64,000 nucleotides of DNA from Viridibacillus arvi. GTDB lineage: Bacteria; Bacillota; Bacilli; Bacillales_A; Planococcaceae. Both the position numbers and the translations under genes were made by a program. Below are positions 19,188-28,201 of this stretch, piece after piece; the first letter of the stretch is position 1, and every line of letters starts with the position of its first letter. The notes under the pieces are model-generated. The model searched no databases and was not told the origin of the DNA. It saw nothing but the letters and a program-made list of their open reading frames with translations. The DNA lies in assembly GCF_001274945.1 (NCBI RefSeq), contig NZ_LILB01000008.1, positions 178,891 to 242,890 on the forward strand, in the 5' to 3' direction.

Positions 19188-20345
19188 ATGTTACAAGATT
19201 ATCAATTATTAAGAATTCCAGGTCCAACTCCAATTCCACCAAGCGTAGAACGCGCTATGGCACAACCTATGATTGGTCACCGAGGTTCAGAAACATCTAA
19301 AATGATCCAAAACATTAAACCGGGCTTGAAAAAAGCATTCGGTACAGAACAAGATGTTCTTATGATTACAGGTAGCGGTACATCCGGTTTAGAAGCTGCA
19401 ATCGTTAATGTTGTAAAACCTGGTGATAAAGTGTTAGTTGTAGCAACAGGTGTATTCGGCCAACGTTTCACAAAAATTTGCCAAGCATATCAAATTGACG
19501 TTGAAGAATTTGCAGTTGAATGGGGTACATCGTTAAATCCGACAGCGGTAAAAAATTACTTAAAAGAACACCAAGATATTACTGCTGTATTCTCTACTTA
19601 TTGCGAAACATCAACAGGTGTTATCAATCCAGTTGGCGAATTAGCAAAAGCAGTTCATGAAGTATCTGAAGCACTTGTAATTGTTGATGGTGTATCTTGC
19701 ATGGGCGGCATTGAAACAAAAATGGACGAATGGGGTATCGATGTTCTAGTAACCGGTTCACAAAAAGCCTTTATGCTTCCTGCAGGTCTAAACTTTATCG
19801 GTGTAAGTGATCGTGCTTGGAAAGTCATCGAAGATAACCCTAAAAAAGGATTCTACTTAGATTTAACAAAATACCGCGATAACTTGGAAAAAGATACAAC
19901 ACCATTCACACCAGCTTTATCTTTACTATTTGGGCTTGAACAAGTACTTAAAAATCTGGAAGCTGAAGGATTTGAAGAAGTATATAAACGTCATGCATTA
20001 ATGCGTGATATGACACGTGCAGCATTTAAAGCACTAGATATTCCACTATTTACAACAGATAATGATGCTTCACCAACAGTTACGGCTGTTAAACCAGCTG
20101 ATTTTGATGCTGAAGCATTCCGTAAAGTACTAAAAACTGATTTCAACCTATCTGTAGCAGGTGGTCAACAACACTTAAAAGGACAAATCTTCCGTGTTGG
20201 TCATATGGGCTACTGCGCTCCAACTGATGTGCTACAAACATTGGCAGCAATCGAAATTGCACTTGTTAAAATTGGTAAAGAGATTGAGCTTGGAAAAGGT
20301 TTAGCAGCAGCACAAAAAGTTTATCTTGAAGGAGCGAACAACTAA
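19188..20345 (+). CDS. Class V aminotransferase, probable phosphoserine/serine-type aminotransferase
   Basis: 385-residue PLP enzyme of the alanine-glyoxylate/serine-pyruvate aminotransferase group. Seen: RIPGPTPIPP at the N-terminus, GHRGSE near 30, GSGTSGLEAAI (phosphate-binding region, about 62-72), DGVSCMGG and the PLP lysine in VTGSQKAFMLPAG (about 191-203), and the C-terminal GHMGYC. Not the canonical SerC sequence, but it stands two bases ahead of serA behind a serine T-box, which points to converting 3-phosphohydroxypyruvate to phosphoserine. Many Firmicutes and archaea use such class V enzymes this way. Glyoxylate or purine-degradation (PucG-like) activity is the alternative. Confidence 0.85.
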   Translation: MLQDYQLLRIPGPTPIPPSVERAMAQPMIGHRGSETSKMIQNIKPGLKKAFGTEQDVLMITGSGTSGLEAAIVNVVKPGDKVLVVATGVFGQRFTKICQAYQIDVEEFAVEWGTSLNPTAVKNYLKEHQDITAVFSTYCETSTGVINPVGELAKAVHEVSEALVIVDGVSCMGGIETKMDEWGIDVLVTGSQKAFMLPAGLNFIGVSDRAWKVIEDNPKKGFYLDLTKYRDNLEKDTTPFTPALSLLFGLEQVLKNLEAEGFEEVYKRHALMRDMTRAAFKALDIPLFTTDNDASPTVTAVKPADFDAEAFRKVLKTDFNLSVAGGQQHLKGQIFRVGHMGYCAPTDVLQTLAAIEIALVKIGKEIELGKGLAAAQKVYLEGANN

Positions 20346-20347
20346 TT

Positions 20348-21934
20348 ATGGCTATTAACATTTTGATCAGTGATCCACTAAGCGAAGATGGTATTTACCC
20401 TCTTCGCCAAGAAAAAAAATTAGATTTAAATATAGTTATTGAAACTGGCTTAACTCCAGATGAATTAAAGACTAAAATTAAAGATTTTGATGTTTTATTA
20501 GTTCGTAGCCAAACAAAGGTTACTCGTGACATCATTGAGGCTGCTGATAATTTAAAATTAATCGGCCGCGCTGGTGTTGGTGTAGATAACATCGATTTAG
20601 ATGCTGCTACTGAAAAAGGGATTATCGTAGTAAATGCACCAGATGGTAATACTAATTCTGCTGCTGAACATACAACTGCAATGATTATGGCTCTTGCTCG
20701 TCATATTCCACATGCACATATGTCATTACAAGAAGGACGCTGGGATCGTAAAAAATTCGTCGGTGTTGAATTAAAAAATAAAACATTAGGTGTTATCGGT
20801 TTCGGGCGTATCGGACAAGAAGTGGCACACCGTGCAAAAGGTAATCGCATGGACGTTATTGCTTACGATCCATTCTTAACTGCTGAAAAAGCTGAAAAAC
20901 TAGGCGTAGACTTCGGTTCAGTTGAAGATGTTGTTAAAGTAGCTGACTTTATCACAGTCCATACACCTCTATTAAAAGAAACAAAACATATGATCAACAA
21001 AGAAATCTTTGCATTAATGAAAGACGGCGTTCGTATCATCAACTGTGCTCGTGGTGGCATTATTGATGAAGAAGCACTCTATAATGCTATCGTTGAAGGT
21101 AAAGTCGCTGGTGCTGCTCTTGACGTAATGGAGGAAGAACCATTTGTAGGAAACCGCCTATTAGAATTACCTCAAGTCATTGCAACACCACACTTAGGTG
21201 CCTCTACTATTGAAGCACAAGAATCAGTTGCTGTTGATGTAAGTCATGATATCCTAAGCTACTTCAACATTGGTACTGTTCGAAATCCAGTGAACATGCC
21301 ATCTATTCCTAAAGACATTATCGCGAAAATCGAACCTTTCTTCGACCTTGGTGAAAAATTAGGTGCTTTCGTGTCTCGCCTATCAGATGCGGCAGTTGAA
21401 GAAATCAATCTATACTTCGCTGGTGAGTTAGCTAACTTCGACGTTCGTCCATTAACAAACAATACTGTAAAAGGATTATTAAAACGAAATTTAGGCAACC
21501 ACGTAAATAACGTAAATGCACGTTACTTAGCTGAACGTAACACAATTAAAATTAACGAACATAAAACTACTACAGCAAAAGGTTTCTTAAACTCAATTGC
21601 TGTTGAATTAGTTACCGCTACTGAAACACATAAAGTAACAGGAACTCTATTAAACGGTCTTGGTGCTCGTATCGTTAAAGTAGATGACTATGTAATTGAT
21701 GTTGTACCAGACGGCCACTTACTATTTATCAAACATACTGATAAACCAGGTGCAATCGGCCGTGTCGGAACACTATTAGCAGAAAAAGACATCAACATCG
21801 CAACAATGCAAGTTGGTCGGTCAAACCAAGGCGGAGATGCCATCATGATGTTATCAGTAGATAACCACATCGAAAACGTCGACTTCCTAAAAGTACAAGA
21901 CAACATCTTTGATGCAAAAACTATTGATTTATAA
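20348..21934 (+). CDS. serA: D-3-phosphoglycerate dehydrogenase
   Basis: First enzyme of serine synthesis, oxidising 3-phosphoglycerate with NAD. 528 residues, the long SerA form: substrate domain, NAD domain with [13 protein letters not shown] (about residues 142-154), the catalytic region [14 protein letters not shown] and TPHLGAST, an intervening ASB domain (about 315-440), and a C-terminal ACT domain (about 452-528, starting [18 protein letters not shown]) for serine feedback. It follows the aminotransferase with a two-base gap and shares its T-box promoter. No dedicated terminator follows directly; structured repeats lie downstream. Confidence 0.97.
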   Translation: MAINILISDPLSEDGIYPLRQEKKLDLNIVIETGLTPDELKTKIKDFDVLLVRSQTKVTRDIIEAADNLKLIGRAGVGVDNIDLDAATEKGIIVVNAPDGNTNSAAEHTTAMIMALARHIPHAHMSLQEGRWDRKKFVGVELKNKTLGVIGFGRIGQEVAHRAKGNRMDVIAYDPFLTAEKAEKLGVDFGSVEDVVKVADFITVHTPLLKETKHMINKEIFALMKDGVRIINCARGGIIDEEALYNAIVEGKVAGAALDVMEEEPFVGNRLLELPQVIATPHLGASTIEAQESVAVDVSHDILSYFNIGTVRNPVNMPSIPKDIIAKIEPFFDLGEKLGAFVSRLSDAAVEEINLYFAGELANFDVRPLTNNTVKGLLKRNLGNHVNNVNARYLAERNTIKINEHKTTTAKGFLNSIAVELVTATETHKVTGTLLNGLGARIVKVDDYVIDVVPDGHLLFIKHTDKPGAIGRVGTLLAEKDINIATMQVGRSNQGGDAIMMLSVDNHIENVDFLKVQDNIFDAKTIDL

Positions 21935-21936
21935 TA

Positions 21937-22055
21937 AATGCTGAACACGCCCGTTTAGCTACGACAGGCACTGGAGGGCTCGAACACAAGACGCTTTTTG
22001 TCTTGTGTCGAGAGACCGAAGTGACCCAAGTAGCTGGCGTGTGAAGCTGGATATT
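21937..22055 (+). repeat. Structured intergenic repeat, copy A
   Basis: About 119-bp element that starts ATGCTGAACACG and ends GTGTGAAGCTGGATAT. Arms: outer ACACG/CGTGT, GTTTAGCTAC with GTAGCTGG, and an inner hairpin CTCGAACACAAGAC/GTCTTGTGTCGAG. Very similar to copies E and F at 57.9-58.1 kb. Confidence 0.85.
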
Positions 22056-22058
22056 CTT

Positions 22059-22200
22059 AAATGCTGAAGCGGCCCGCTTAAAGGAAGATAGCCTAAGTTC
22101 GCCACGTCCTGTGGCAACGACTATCTGACCAACATCCTGTTGGCCCCCGACAAGCACTGGATAAAGGATCACTTCAGCTTTTGACCGAGAGACTTCAATT
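22059..22200 (+). repeat. Structured intergenic repeat, copy B (divergent)
   Basis: Starts AAATGCTGAAGCGGCCCG like copy D, then a diverged body with its own inverted repeats (GCCACGTCCTGTGGC; CCAACATCCTGTTGG), and keeps CACTGG and GACCGAGAGACTTCA near the end. Tandem to copy A. Confidence 0.6.
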
Positions 22201-22213
22201 CACATGTATCTAA

Positions 22214-22250
22214 AAAACAACCCGATCCTTTAAAGGATCGGGTTGTTTTA
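22214..22250. terminator. Terminator downstream of serA and repeats
   Basis: Perfect stem AACAACCCGATCCTT/AAGGATCGGGTTGTT with a three-base loop and T-run; probably ends the serine operon transcript, which then includes the repeat pair. Confidence 0.85.
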
Positions 22251-22278
22251 ACTCGTGTATTTAAATGAAGCTTCAAAA

Positions 22279-22311
22279 AAAGCCGTCTAATAAAAAATAT
22301 AGACAGCTTTT
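22279..22311 (-). terminator. Terminator of the HAD gene
   Basis: Hairpin AGC-GTCTA/TAGAC-GCT; the minus strand continues into seven T. Confidence 0.75.
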
Positions 22312-22318
22312 CGAAGCA

Positions 22319-23107
22319 TTAGATTGTTTTAAGTAGAGGTATTAATTCACGTAATGATTTAATCTCATAGGTTGGTGTAACATCTTTTATTGGTGCTTTT
22401 TCTTCACGATTAATCCAAGCTGAACGCATATTAACACGCGATGACCCTAAAATGTCGGTCATCAAATTATCGCCAACCATAATAGCTTCTTCCGCTTGAA
22501 TTTCAGCAACTTTTAAGACATGTTCGAAAATAGAAGCATCCGGTTTACCACGACCAAAATCACCAGAAATAACGATATGATCAAAGTAAGGAGCGATTTC
22601 AGGTGTAATTTCCAATTTTGTATGCTGTAAACTTGGTGAACCATTTGTTAATAATATTAATTTAAAGTTCCCTTTTAATGTATCCAGTACTTCAAATGTT
22701 TCTTCATAAACAAAAGGACATTGCTTACGCGCCTCGATAAAATAATCCCCTAGTTCTGATCCAAGTTCCTCATTATCTATCCCTAATTTAGCTAAACCTA
22801 CTGTCCAAGAATCTTTACGATAAGATGGAACTACTTTTTTTAATTGTTGAAATTCATCTGTTGGATCATCAAATGTCCCCCAAAGACCTTCAAATGGGTT
22901 AATGCCAATCATTTGTGTATATTCATATGTAGGGTACGATGCATAGAAATTGCGTGCTGCTTCTCGCACAGTTTCTTCAAGGTCAAAAGGATTTACTGTC
23001 ACCTGCTCAGCTGCCTTTTTACAAGTAAGTTCAAATGCAGTCGCAATACTTTTCTTATCCCAAAGTAAAGTATCATCTAAGTCAAATATTACCGTTCGAA
23101 TGGTCAA
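22319..23107 (-). CDS. HAD-superfamily hydrolase (YsaA/YjjG-like)
   Basis: 262 residues from TTG 23107, with GAGGGAG nine bases upstream; the frame stays open seven codons further to an ATG without a good site. HAD motif I is VIFDLDDTLLW at residues about 6-16 (nucleophile and acid Asp), motif II LILLTNGS near 121-128, motif III Lys in GRGKPD near 157, and motif IV MVGDNLMTDI near 177-186. A C1-type helical cap (residues about 20-105) suggests small phosphorylated substrates such as nucleotides. The substrate cannot be named. Confidence 0.85.
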   Translation of the reverse strand: MTIRTVIFDLDDTLLWDKKSIATAFELTCKKAAEQVTVNPFDLEETVREAARNFYASYPTYEYTQMIGINPFEGLWGTFDDPTDEFQQLKKVVPSYRKDSWTVGLAKLGIDNEELGSELGDYFIEARKQCPFVYEETFEVLDTLKGNFKLILLTNGSPSLQHTKLEITPEIAPYFDHIVISGDFGRGKPDASIFEHVLKVAEIQAEEAIMVGDNLMTDILGSSRVNMRSAWINREEKAPIKDVTPTYEIKSLRELIPLLKTI

Positions 23108-23275
23108 AATAATCGTCTCCCTCATCACAATAAAAGTTTATGTATTATCATTATCCTAGCATATTTCAAGCTACATATAATAAGAATTATTCAAAATAAG
23201 TCGACACTGCCCTTCCAATAATACAAAAAGATCATTAGCTTGATATTCTTTGCTAATGACCTACTATAAAGGGTT

Positions 23276-23884
23276 TCAATTTTCTTCACCAATATCATCC
23301 AATGCATCTGGATAAATTATTTCGTTAAATATTTTACCATTCTTGGCGTCTTTCATTTTGACAGTAACCTTCAAATCTTCCTCGGCTGTTCCGTCAAATA
23401 CTTGATAGAACATACCTGCAATACCTAAAGAGAATACCGCAAAACTATCGAAGCTATTTTCAAACTCTTTTTTATCTACGGTTATTATAAACTCAGAGAA
23501 ATTACTGTTATTGCTAATCTTAAGAACAGAAGGTATTTCCGAATCATCTTCAATTTCTTTTACATTTGAAGCTGTACTCTCCTTCATTTCCTTAATCAGA
23601 GTATCGTGCTGCTCACGTGACATAATGTAGGTCACAGAACCATCACTGTTCTTTCCAACTTTTATATATCTCTTTTTTTCCTTGGCATCTGCAATAATTG
23701 CATCTATATCTTCACCTTCATAAAATGAAGCTGGGACTTTTATTTCGATATTCATTAAGTCTCGATTTACTGCAACGTCACTTTTATCTTGCTGTTTATT
23801 CTCTGCTATCTCACCAGATGAGCAGCCTGAAATCACTAATGTGCTAGCGATTATTCCGCCTGCTAGTAAAACTTTGAAATCCAT
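23276..23884 (-). CDS. Putative lipoprotein of unknown function
   Basis: 202 residues. The N-terminal signal MDFKVLLAGGIIASTLVISG ends in a lipobox SGC at residues 19-21 (Cys 21), so it should be anchored on the outer face of the membrane. The rest is Lys/Glu/Asp-rich and hydrophilic, with a stretch DGSVTYIMSREQHDTLIKEM and a C-terminal part IVTVKMKDAKNG-like that looks like a small alpha/beta domain. AGGGAG precedes the ATG closely. Stand-alone gene. No family recognised. Confidence 0.75.
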   Translation of the reverse strand: MDFKVLLAGGIIASTLVISGCSSGEIAENKQQDKSDVAVNRDLMNIEIKVPASFYEGEDIDAIIADAKEKKRYIKVGKNSDGSVTYIMSREQHDTLIKEMKESTASNVKEIEDDSEIPSVLKISNNSNFSEFIITVDKKEFENSFDSFAVFSLGIAGMFYQVFDGTAEEDLKVTVKMKDAKNGKIFNEIIYPDALDDIGEEN

Positions 23885-24064
23885 AACTCCCTACCTTCCG
23901 AACATATATTTCTCAACAATTGTAACATATTACAGGTAGGCATTTTAGGTTAATTATATTAATTTTGATAGTATTCGCTTACTTAAGGGCATTTTATCTC
24001 AAATAAGAAAAATTCTAATACAGTTTTGTTCTGAGTAAAATGCGATACAAACTTGAAAAATTAC

Positions 24065-24892
24065 TCAACTAATTTCTGTCAAACAGCGTTCAATCTTTCT
24101 TTCGATAAAAGCATACTTTTTATCCGTAGAAGCTATATAATAGAAGCTTTTTAAAAACATCTTGCAGTTCGCTTGTAGAATAACAAACTTCTTAGTAGAT
24201 CCTTTCTCTTTTTGTTTAGCTAAAAAAGGCGGAATCCGCTCGAAAAGTCCTTTTGCTATATCAATAGATAATCCATTTTCAAGCATCGTAAGTATCGGCA
24301 TGATTACTCGCTCATCCTCATTTGAAAGATACACTGTTTTCGAAGTAAAAATCTTATTCACTAACGATTGAAAGATTTCATCATAATCGGCTACTTTTAA
24401 CTTTGGGTTCTTTACTAGTTCATCCACTGCATACGCAGTATTTGCAACACTATGAGCCCACCCCTTATTTGTAACATAACCCCTAATATCTTCTTCCAAA
24501 TCTAAATATGCAACTAACTTGTCCTTCACTTTTCCGATCATTTCTTCTGTCAAAAATGGATGGTGTAAATCTTGATTTAATAGTAAAGCAATTAATAATG
24601 CTGTGTACGAGCGTTTAAAGACGCTATCCACGCCATTTTCACCAATTTCATCAAATAAATAAATGTCACTAAGAGCAGTATTTAGCATATCTATCATTAA
24701 TTCTTCAGATAAATGCCCGTTATGAATTAGTTTCCAAAATACTTGATAAATTAATTCATCACGAAGTTCAACATCTGTTGACCCGATATGCTCCATCATC
24801 GAAAACACATAACGATGTTCAGCTACTTCTGCCCAACTCTTCTGACCACTTTGCAACTCTAATAGTAGACTCTTTACTTCTTTCTCATTCAT
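24065..24892 (-). CDS. DUF2785 family protein
   Basis: 275-residue cytoplasmic, mostly helical protein. The central stretch RGYVTNKGWAHSVANTAYAVDEL (residues about 136-158) and the N-terminal LRDELIYQVFWKLI are typical of DUF2785, a Firmicute family with no known activity. No signal peptide or membrane segment. Single gene with a GGTG-type site before the ATG; neighbours give no clear functional link. Confidence 0.75.
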   Translation of the reverse strand: MNEKEVKSLLLELQSGQKSWAEVAEHRYVFSMMEHIGSTDVELRDELIYQVFWKLIHNGHLSEELMIDMLNTALSDIYLFDEIGENGVDSVFKRSYTALLIALLLNQDLHHPFLTEEMIGKVKDKLVAYLDLEEDIRGYVTNKGWAHSVANTAYAVDELVKNPKLKVADYDEIFQSLVNKIFTSKTVYLSNEDERVIMPILTMLENGLSIDIAKGLFERIPPFLAKQKEKGSTKKFVILQANCKMFLKSFYYIASTDKKYAFIERKIERCLTEIS

Positions 24893-25038
24893 AGCTACAC
24901 CACCTTTAGTGATAATTCTCTTAAACTAACATATTCACTTATGAGGTTATTCATGATTAATCTTCCAAATCATTGTATTTGTATTAGAAAACATTGGTTA
25001 TATCCTCATCAAGCTAGAGAACTAAAACTTTTTACAGA

Positions 25039-25085
25039 AAAAGCTCTTAAGCATTGCCAAGTGGCAGTTGCTTAAGAGCTTTTTA
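25039..25085. terminator. Terminator before DUF2785 / after ornithine cyclodeaminase gene
   Basis: AAAAGCTCTTAAGCA/TGCTTAAGAGCTTTT stem with internal TTGCCA/TGGCAG pairing; T-run on both strands, best placed to end the minus-strand MHS-ocd operon. Confidence 0.85.
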
Positions 25086-25107
25086 AAATTATTATTTTTC
25101 CATACAA

Positions 25108-26091
25108 TTACACATCAATTTCCACGCCACTATTTTGTTGCTTAGCCTTTTTATATACTCCCTTTGCTACGGCTAAATCATAGTAAGCAGCACCTACTGA
25201 TTTAAAAATAGTTATCTCATGATTGTTTTCTCGCCCCTTTTTATCATGAGTAACAAGTCTACCAAGTTCACAATATGTTTCATCAAATGACCATACCCCA
25301 TTTTCAGCCGCATGAATAAATTCACCCGCTTCACCTTTTACACCATCCAAATCATCCACTACAATTTTACTGGCTTTCAAAATCGAAGTTTCATCAATTT
25401 CTCGCATATGAGGTAAATATGATCCAATTCCATTAATATGTACGCCAGGCTTAAGGTCTTCACCATTTAAAACTGCTTCATTTGATCTGGTAGCACAACA
25501 AATAATATCAGCTTGTTTCACAGCATCTGCCACAACTTCTACAGTTTCAAAAGGAATTGTAATACCAAATGCCTGTAACTTTTCACCGAATTGATGTGCT
25601 TTTGATATAGTTTTATTGACAAGTAATATTTTCGATATAGACCTTACAGCTATTACTCCAAGCACTTGCTCAAATGCCATCCCACCCGTTCCGATTACAG
25701 TTAACACAGTGGCATCTTTTTTTGCTAGATAGTCCGTAGCAATACCACTTAAAGCTCCCGTTCTCAATCGTGTTAAATAAGAGGCATTCATCATAGCGAT
25801 ATGTGAACCATTTTCTGCATCTGTTAGCAAAATAACTCCTTGAGTCGTTGGCATCCCTTTAGTAGGGTTTTGCGGAAAAATAGTTACCACTTTCACTGCC
25901 GCTACTTCACTTATCAGATCGGCACTTGGCATATATAATGCCGAAGCATCCCGATCGGGAAATTCAATAACGGTACGATGCGGACTAGCAATTTTATTTC
26001 CTTCCTTTGCTTTTAATACAGATGCTACATCTTCAATAGCATCTTTCATACTGTAACTTTTCATAATTTGTTTTTCGTTTAATATCAACAT
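25108..26091 (-). CDS. Ornithine cyclodeaminase/mu-crystallin family protein
   Basis: 327 residues with a Rossmann NAD(P) motif [15 protein letters not shown] (about 131-145) and family stretches [39 protein letters not shown] and [22 protein letters not shown] (about 101-122). The family includes ornithine cyclodeaminase, alanine dehydrogenase and ketimine reductases, so the substrate is not determined. GGAGGG precedes the ATG; the gene lies 30 bp after the MHS transporter and is surely cotranscribed, so the transporter probably brings in its amino- or imino-acid substrate. Confidence 0.85.
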   Translation of the reverse strand: MLILNEKQIMKSYSMKDAIEDVASVLKAKEGNKIASPHRTVIEFPDRDASALYMPSADLISEVAAVKVVTIFPQNPTKGMPTTQGVILLTDAENGSHIAMMNASYLTRLRTGALSGIATDYLAKKDATVLTVIGTGGMAFEQVLGVIAVRSISKILLVNKTISKAHQFGEKLQAFGITIPFETVEVVADAVKQADIICCATRSNEAVLNGEDLKPGVHINGIGSYLPHMREIDETSILKASKIVVDDLDGVKGEAGEFIHAAENGVWSFDETYCELGRLVTHDKKGRENNHEITIFKSVGAAYYDLAVAKGVYKKAKQQNSGVEIDV

Positions 26092-26121
26092 CTTAATACC
26101 CTCCGAAAGTGAGCCGTATCA

Positions 26122-27459
26122 TTACGGCTCTATAGTTCCTAATGGAATTTTCTTCGAATCTTCTTGCAAACCCCTTTGAATTTCATCATCTAAATTCTCT
26201 CTACTACGATCTTTCACTGCCCAAATAGCTAATAGAGAAATAATTGCTGTAATAATAATATATAATGCAACAGGCACATAAGAGTTATTAAAATTAACTA
26301 GTAAAGCAGTTGCAACTAACGGAGCCGTTCCTCCAGCTACAGCTGCACCAATTTGATAGCCTAAAGTAATACCTGTATAACGAACTTTTGCATCAAAAAT
26401 TTCTGAGAACATTGTTCCTAGAACTGCTGTAATAGGTGCCCAAATAACACCTAACCCTACGATTGTTGCAATTACAAGTAAAGCTACAGATTGTTGCTGT
26501 AACATCCAAAAATAAGGAAAGGCATATAGCATCATACCAACAGTGCCTGCTATATATAGTTTTTTTCGACCATATTTATCCGATAAACTCCCCATAATAG
26601 GAATTAATATAGTCGTAATAACTGTTGCTACCATTACTGAATTTAAAACAGCTGTTCTTGAAAATCCTAAATTTGAAGTTGCATATGATACAACGAATGT
26701 ACCAAAAATGTAAAATGGGGCTGTTTCAACAACCTTTGCACCAATAGCAATTAATACTTCTCGCCAATAATTTTTCAGTGTTTCTACAATTGGTAGTTTT
26801 GGTATATCACCTGATTCTTTTACCTTTTTAAATGAAGGCGTTTCATCAATACCTTTACGTACCCATAATCCAAATAACACCAAAACTGCACTTATTAAAA
26901 ATGGTACACGCCAACCCCAAGTCATGAATGAGCCTTCAGGAAGTAACGACATAAGAGATAAAGCAATTGTTCCTAATACCATCCCAATTGTTACACCCAT
27001 TTGCGGAATTGCACCGTATAAGCCTCTTTTCTCTTTAGGTGCATACTCGACAGCAAGTAATAATGCGCCTCCCCATTCTCCACCAATACCTAAACCTTGT
27101 ACTAATCGAAGTGTAATCAATAGTATTGGAGCCCAAATGCCAATTGCTTGATAAGTAGGTAATAACCCCATCCCAAAGGTTGCAGCACCCATCAAACTTA
27201 GCGTTATGACTAATGTTTTTTTACGCCCGATCCTATCCCCGATATGACTAAATATTACTCCACCGAACGGTCTAATAAAAAATGCTAAAGCAAATGATGC
27301 ATAAGATAGCAACAATCCTATAGTCGGGTCCTCATTAACAAAAAACACCTGATTAAAAACTAAAGCGGCAACTGTTCCGTATAAAAAGTAATCAAACCAT
27401 TCAATAGAACTACCTACCAAACTAGCAATCCAAATCTTTCTCATCTGTTTTGCATCCAT
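26122..27459 (-). CDS. MHS-family (metabolite:H+ symporter) MFS transporter
   Basis: 445 residues from ATG 27459 (GGGGG site), twelve predicted membrane helices. MHS hallmarks: IEWFDYFLYGTVAALVF at the N-terminus, FIRPFGGVIFSHIGDRIGRKKTLV (loop 2-3, about 66-90), RLVQGLGIGGEWGGALLL (about 124-140), GWRVPFLISA (about 188-197) and SDKYGRKKLY after helix 8. Relatives carry citrate, proline, betaine, shikimate or alpha-ketoglutarate. It is the first gene of an operon with the ornithine-cyclodeaminase-like gene and is divergent from the XRE-cupin regulator. Confidence 0.88.
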   Translation of the reverse strand: MDAKQMRKIWIASLVGSSIEWFDYFLYGTVAALVFNQVFFVNEDPTIGLLLSYASFALAFFIRPFGGVIFSHIGDRIGRKKTLVITLSLMGAATFGMGLLPTYQAIGIWAPILLITLRLVQGLGIGGEWGGALLLAVEYAPKEKRGLYGAIPQMGVTIGMVLGTIALSLMSLLPEGSFMTWGWRVPFLISAVLVLFGLWVRKGIDETPSFKKVKESGDIPKLPIVETLKNYWREVLIAIGAKVVETAPFYIFGTFVVSYATSNLGFSRTAVLNSVMVATVITTILIPIMGSLSDKYGRKKLYIAGTVGMMLYAFPYFWMLQQQSVALLVIATIVGLGVIWAPITAVLGTMFSEIFDAKVRYTGITLGYQIGAAVAGGTAPLVATALLVNFNNSYVPVALYIIITAIISLLAIWAVKDRSRENLDDEIQRGLQEDSKKIPLGTIEP

Positions 27460-27475
27460 ACATTTTCCCCCTTGC

Positions 27476-27500
27476 AAAATTGAAGTGTCACTTTAATTTT
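27476..27500. promoter_or_regulatory. Candidate operator: 25-bp palindrome before the MHS-ocd operon
   Basis: Left arm AAAATTGAAGTG, central T, right arm CACTTTAATTTT, with one mismatch in 12 paired positions. It lies 17 bp upstream of the MHS transporter ATG in the divergent interval shared with the XRE-cupin gene. Probable binding site of that regulator (inference). Confidence 0.6.
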
Positions 27501-27609
27501 ATATTCATCTTAATTTTCTGTCAATATTGTGAATTTTTATTTTTATAAAGATTTTATTTTGTATTTTGTATATTATGGACTAATAAACAACTTAAAGGAG
27601 CTTTGCATA

Positions 27610-28116
27610 ATGTCACTTGATTTTCTTGGAGCTACATTAAAAAAGATACGTAAAGAAAGAAAATATACTTTAAAAGAGCTTGCTTCTCAAATAGGGGTAT
27701 CGATTAGCTTTTTATCACAAGTTGAAAGAGGAAAATCGAATGTAACATTGGAATCTTTGAAAAAAATTTCAGACGCTTTAGGAGTAAATCCAAGCATTTT
27801 TTTCGAAGCTAACGATGAATTGTTAGCTGAAGAACATAGACAATTCCATTATTCAGACCTATCAAATAGTACAGTTGGTGCATCTTATCTTCCAATGCTA
27901 GTGACGATAAATCCTGGGGAAAATGAAGGTAATGCTTTTTCACACGATGGACATGAGTTTATTTTCATTGTAGAAGGTGAATTGACAGTTAGTATTGAAG
28001 GTCAAGAGTTTGTTTTAAAGCAAAATGAATCTACAATGTTTGATGCAAGAAAAAATCACTATTGGTATAACTATCATAATCAAGTAGTAAAATTCTTACT
28101 TGTTTCATCTAGATAA
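27610..28116 (+). CDS. XRE-cupin transcriptional regulator
   Basis: 168 residues from ATG 27610 (AAAGGAG site). HTH of the Cro/CI type at residues about 8-62: LKKIRKERKYTLKELASQIG, then VSISFLSQVERGKSNVTLESL and ALGVNPSIFF. A C-terminal cupin (about 90-168) with HDGHEFIFIVEGEL and NHYWYNYHNQVVKFLLVS should bind a small ligand. Regulators of this class (PuuR, SutR-like) commonly control amine or amino-acid uptake and breakdown. Divergent from the MHS transporter/ocd operon, its likely target, with a palindrome between. Confidence 0.88.
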   Translation: MSLDFLGATLKKIRKERKYTLKELASQIGVSISFLSQVERGKSNVTLESLKKISDALGVNPSIFFEANDELLAEEHRQFHYSDLSNSTVGASYLPMLVTINPGENEGNAFSHDGHEFIFIVEGELTVSIEGQEFVLKQNESTMFDARKNHYWYNYHNQVVKFLLVSSR

Positions 28117-28118
28117 AA

Positions 28119-28152
28119 AACCACGCTATGCATATTGAACATAACGTGGTAG
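28119..28152 (-). terminator. Terminator of glycerate kinase
   Basis: ACCACG-ATG/CAT-CGTGGT hairpin; the minus strand runs on into six T. Confidence 0.75.
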
Positions 28153-28201
28153 TTAAAACGACAAATAATCCTCTTAGGACAATCATTAGAAGTATTGCAA
28201 C

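Noticed and set aside
21921..22172. Minus-strand frame in the repeat pair after serA, and similar frames at 44390-44650 and 57742-57975
   Set aside because: They arise only inside the structured repeats, share the repeat sequence rather than protein similarity, and have no ribosome sites.
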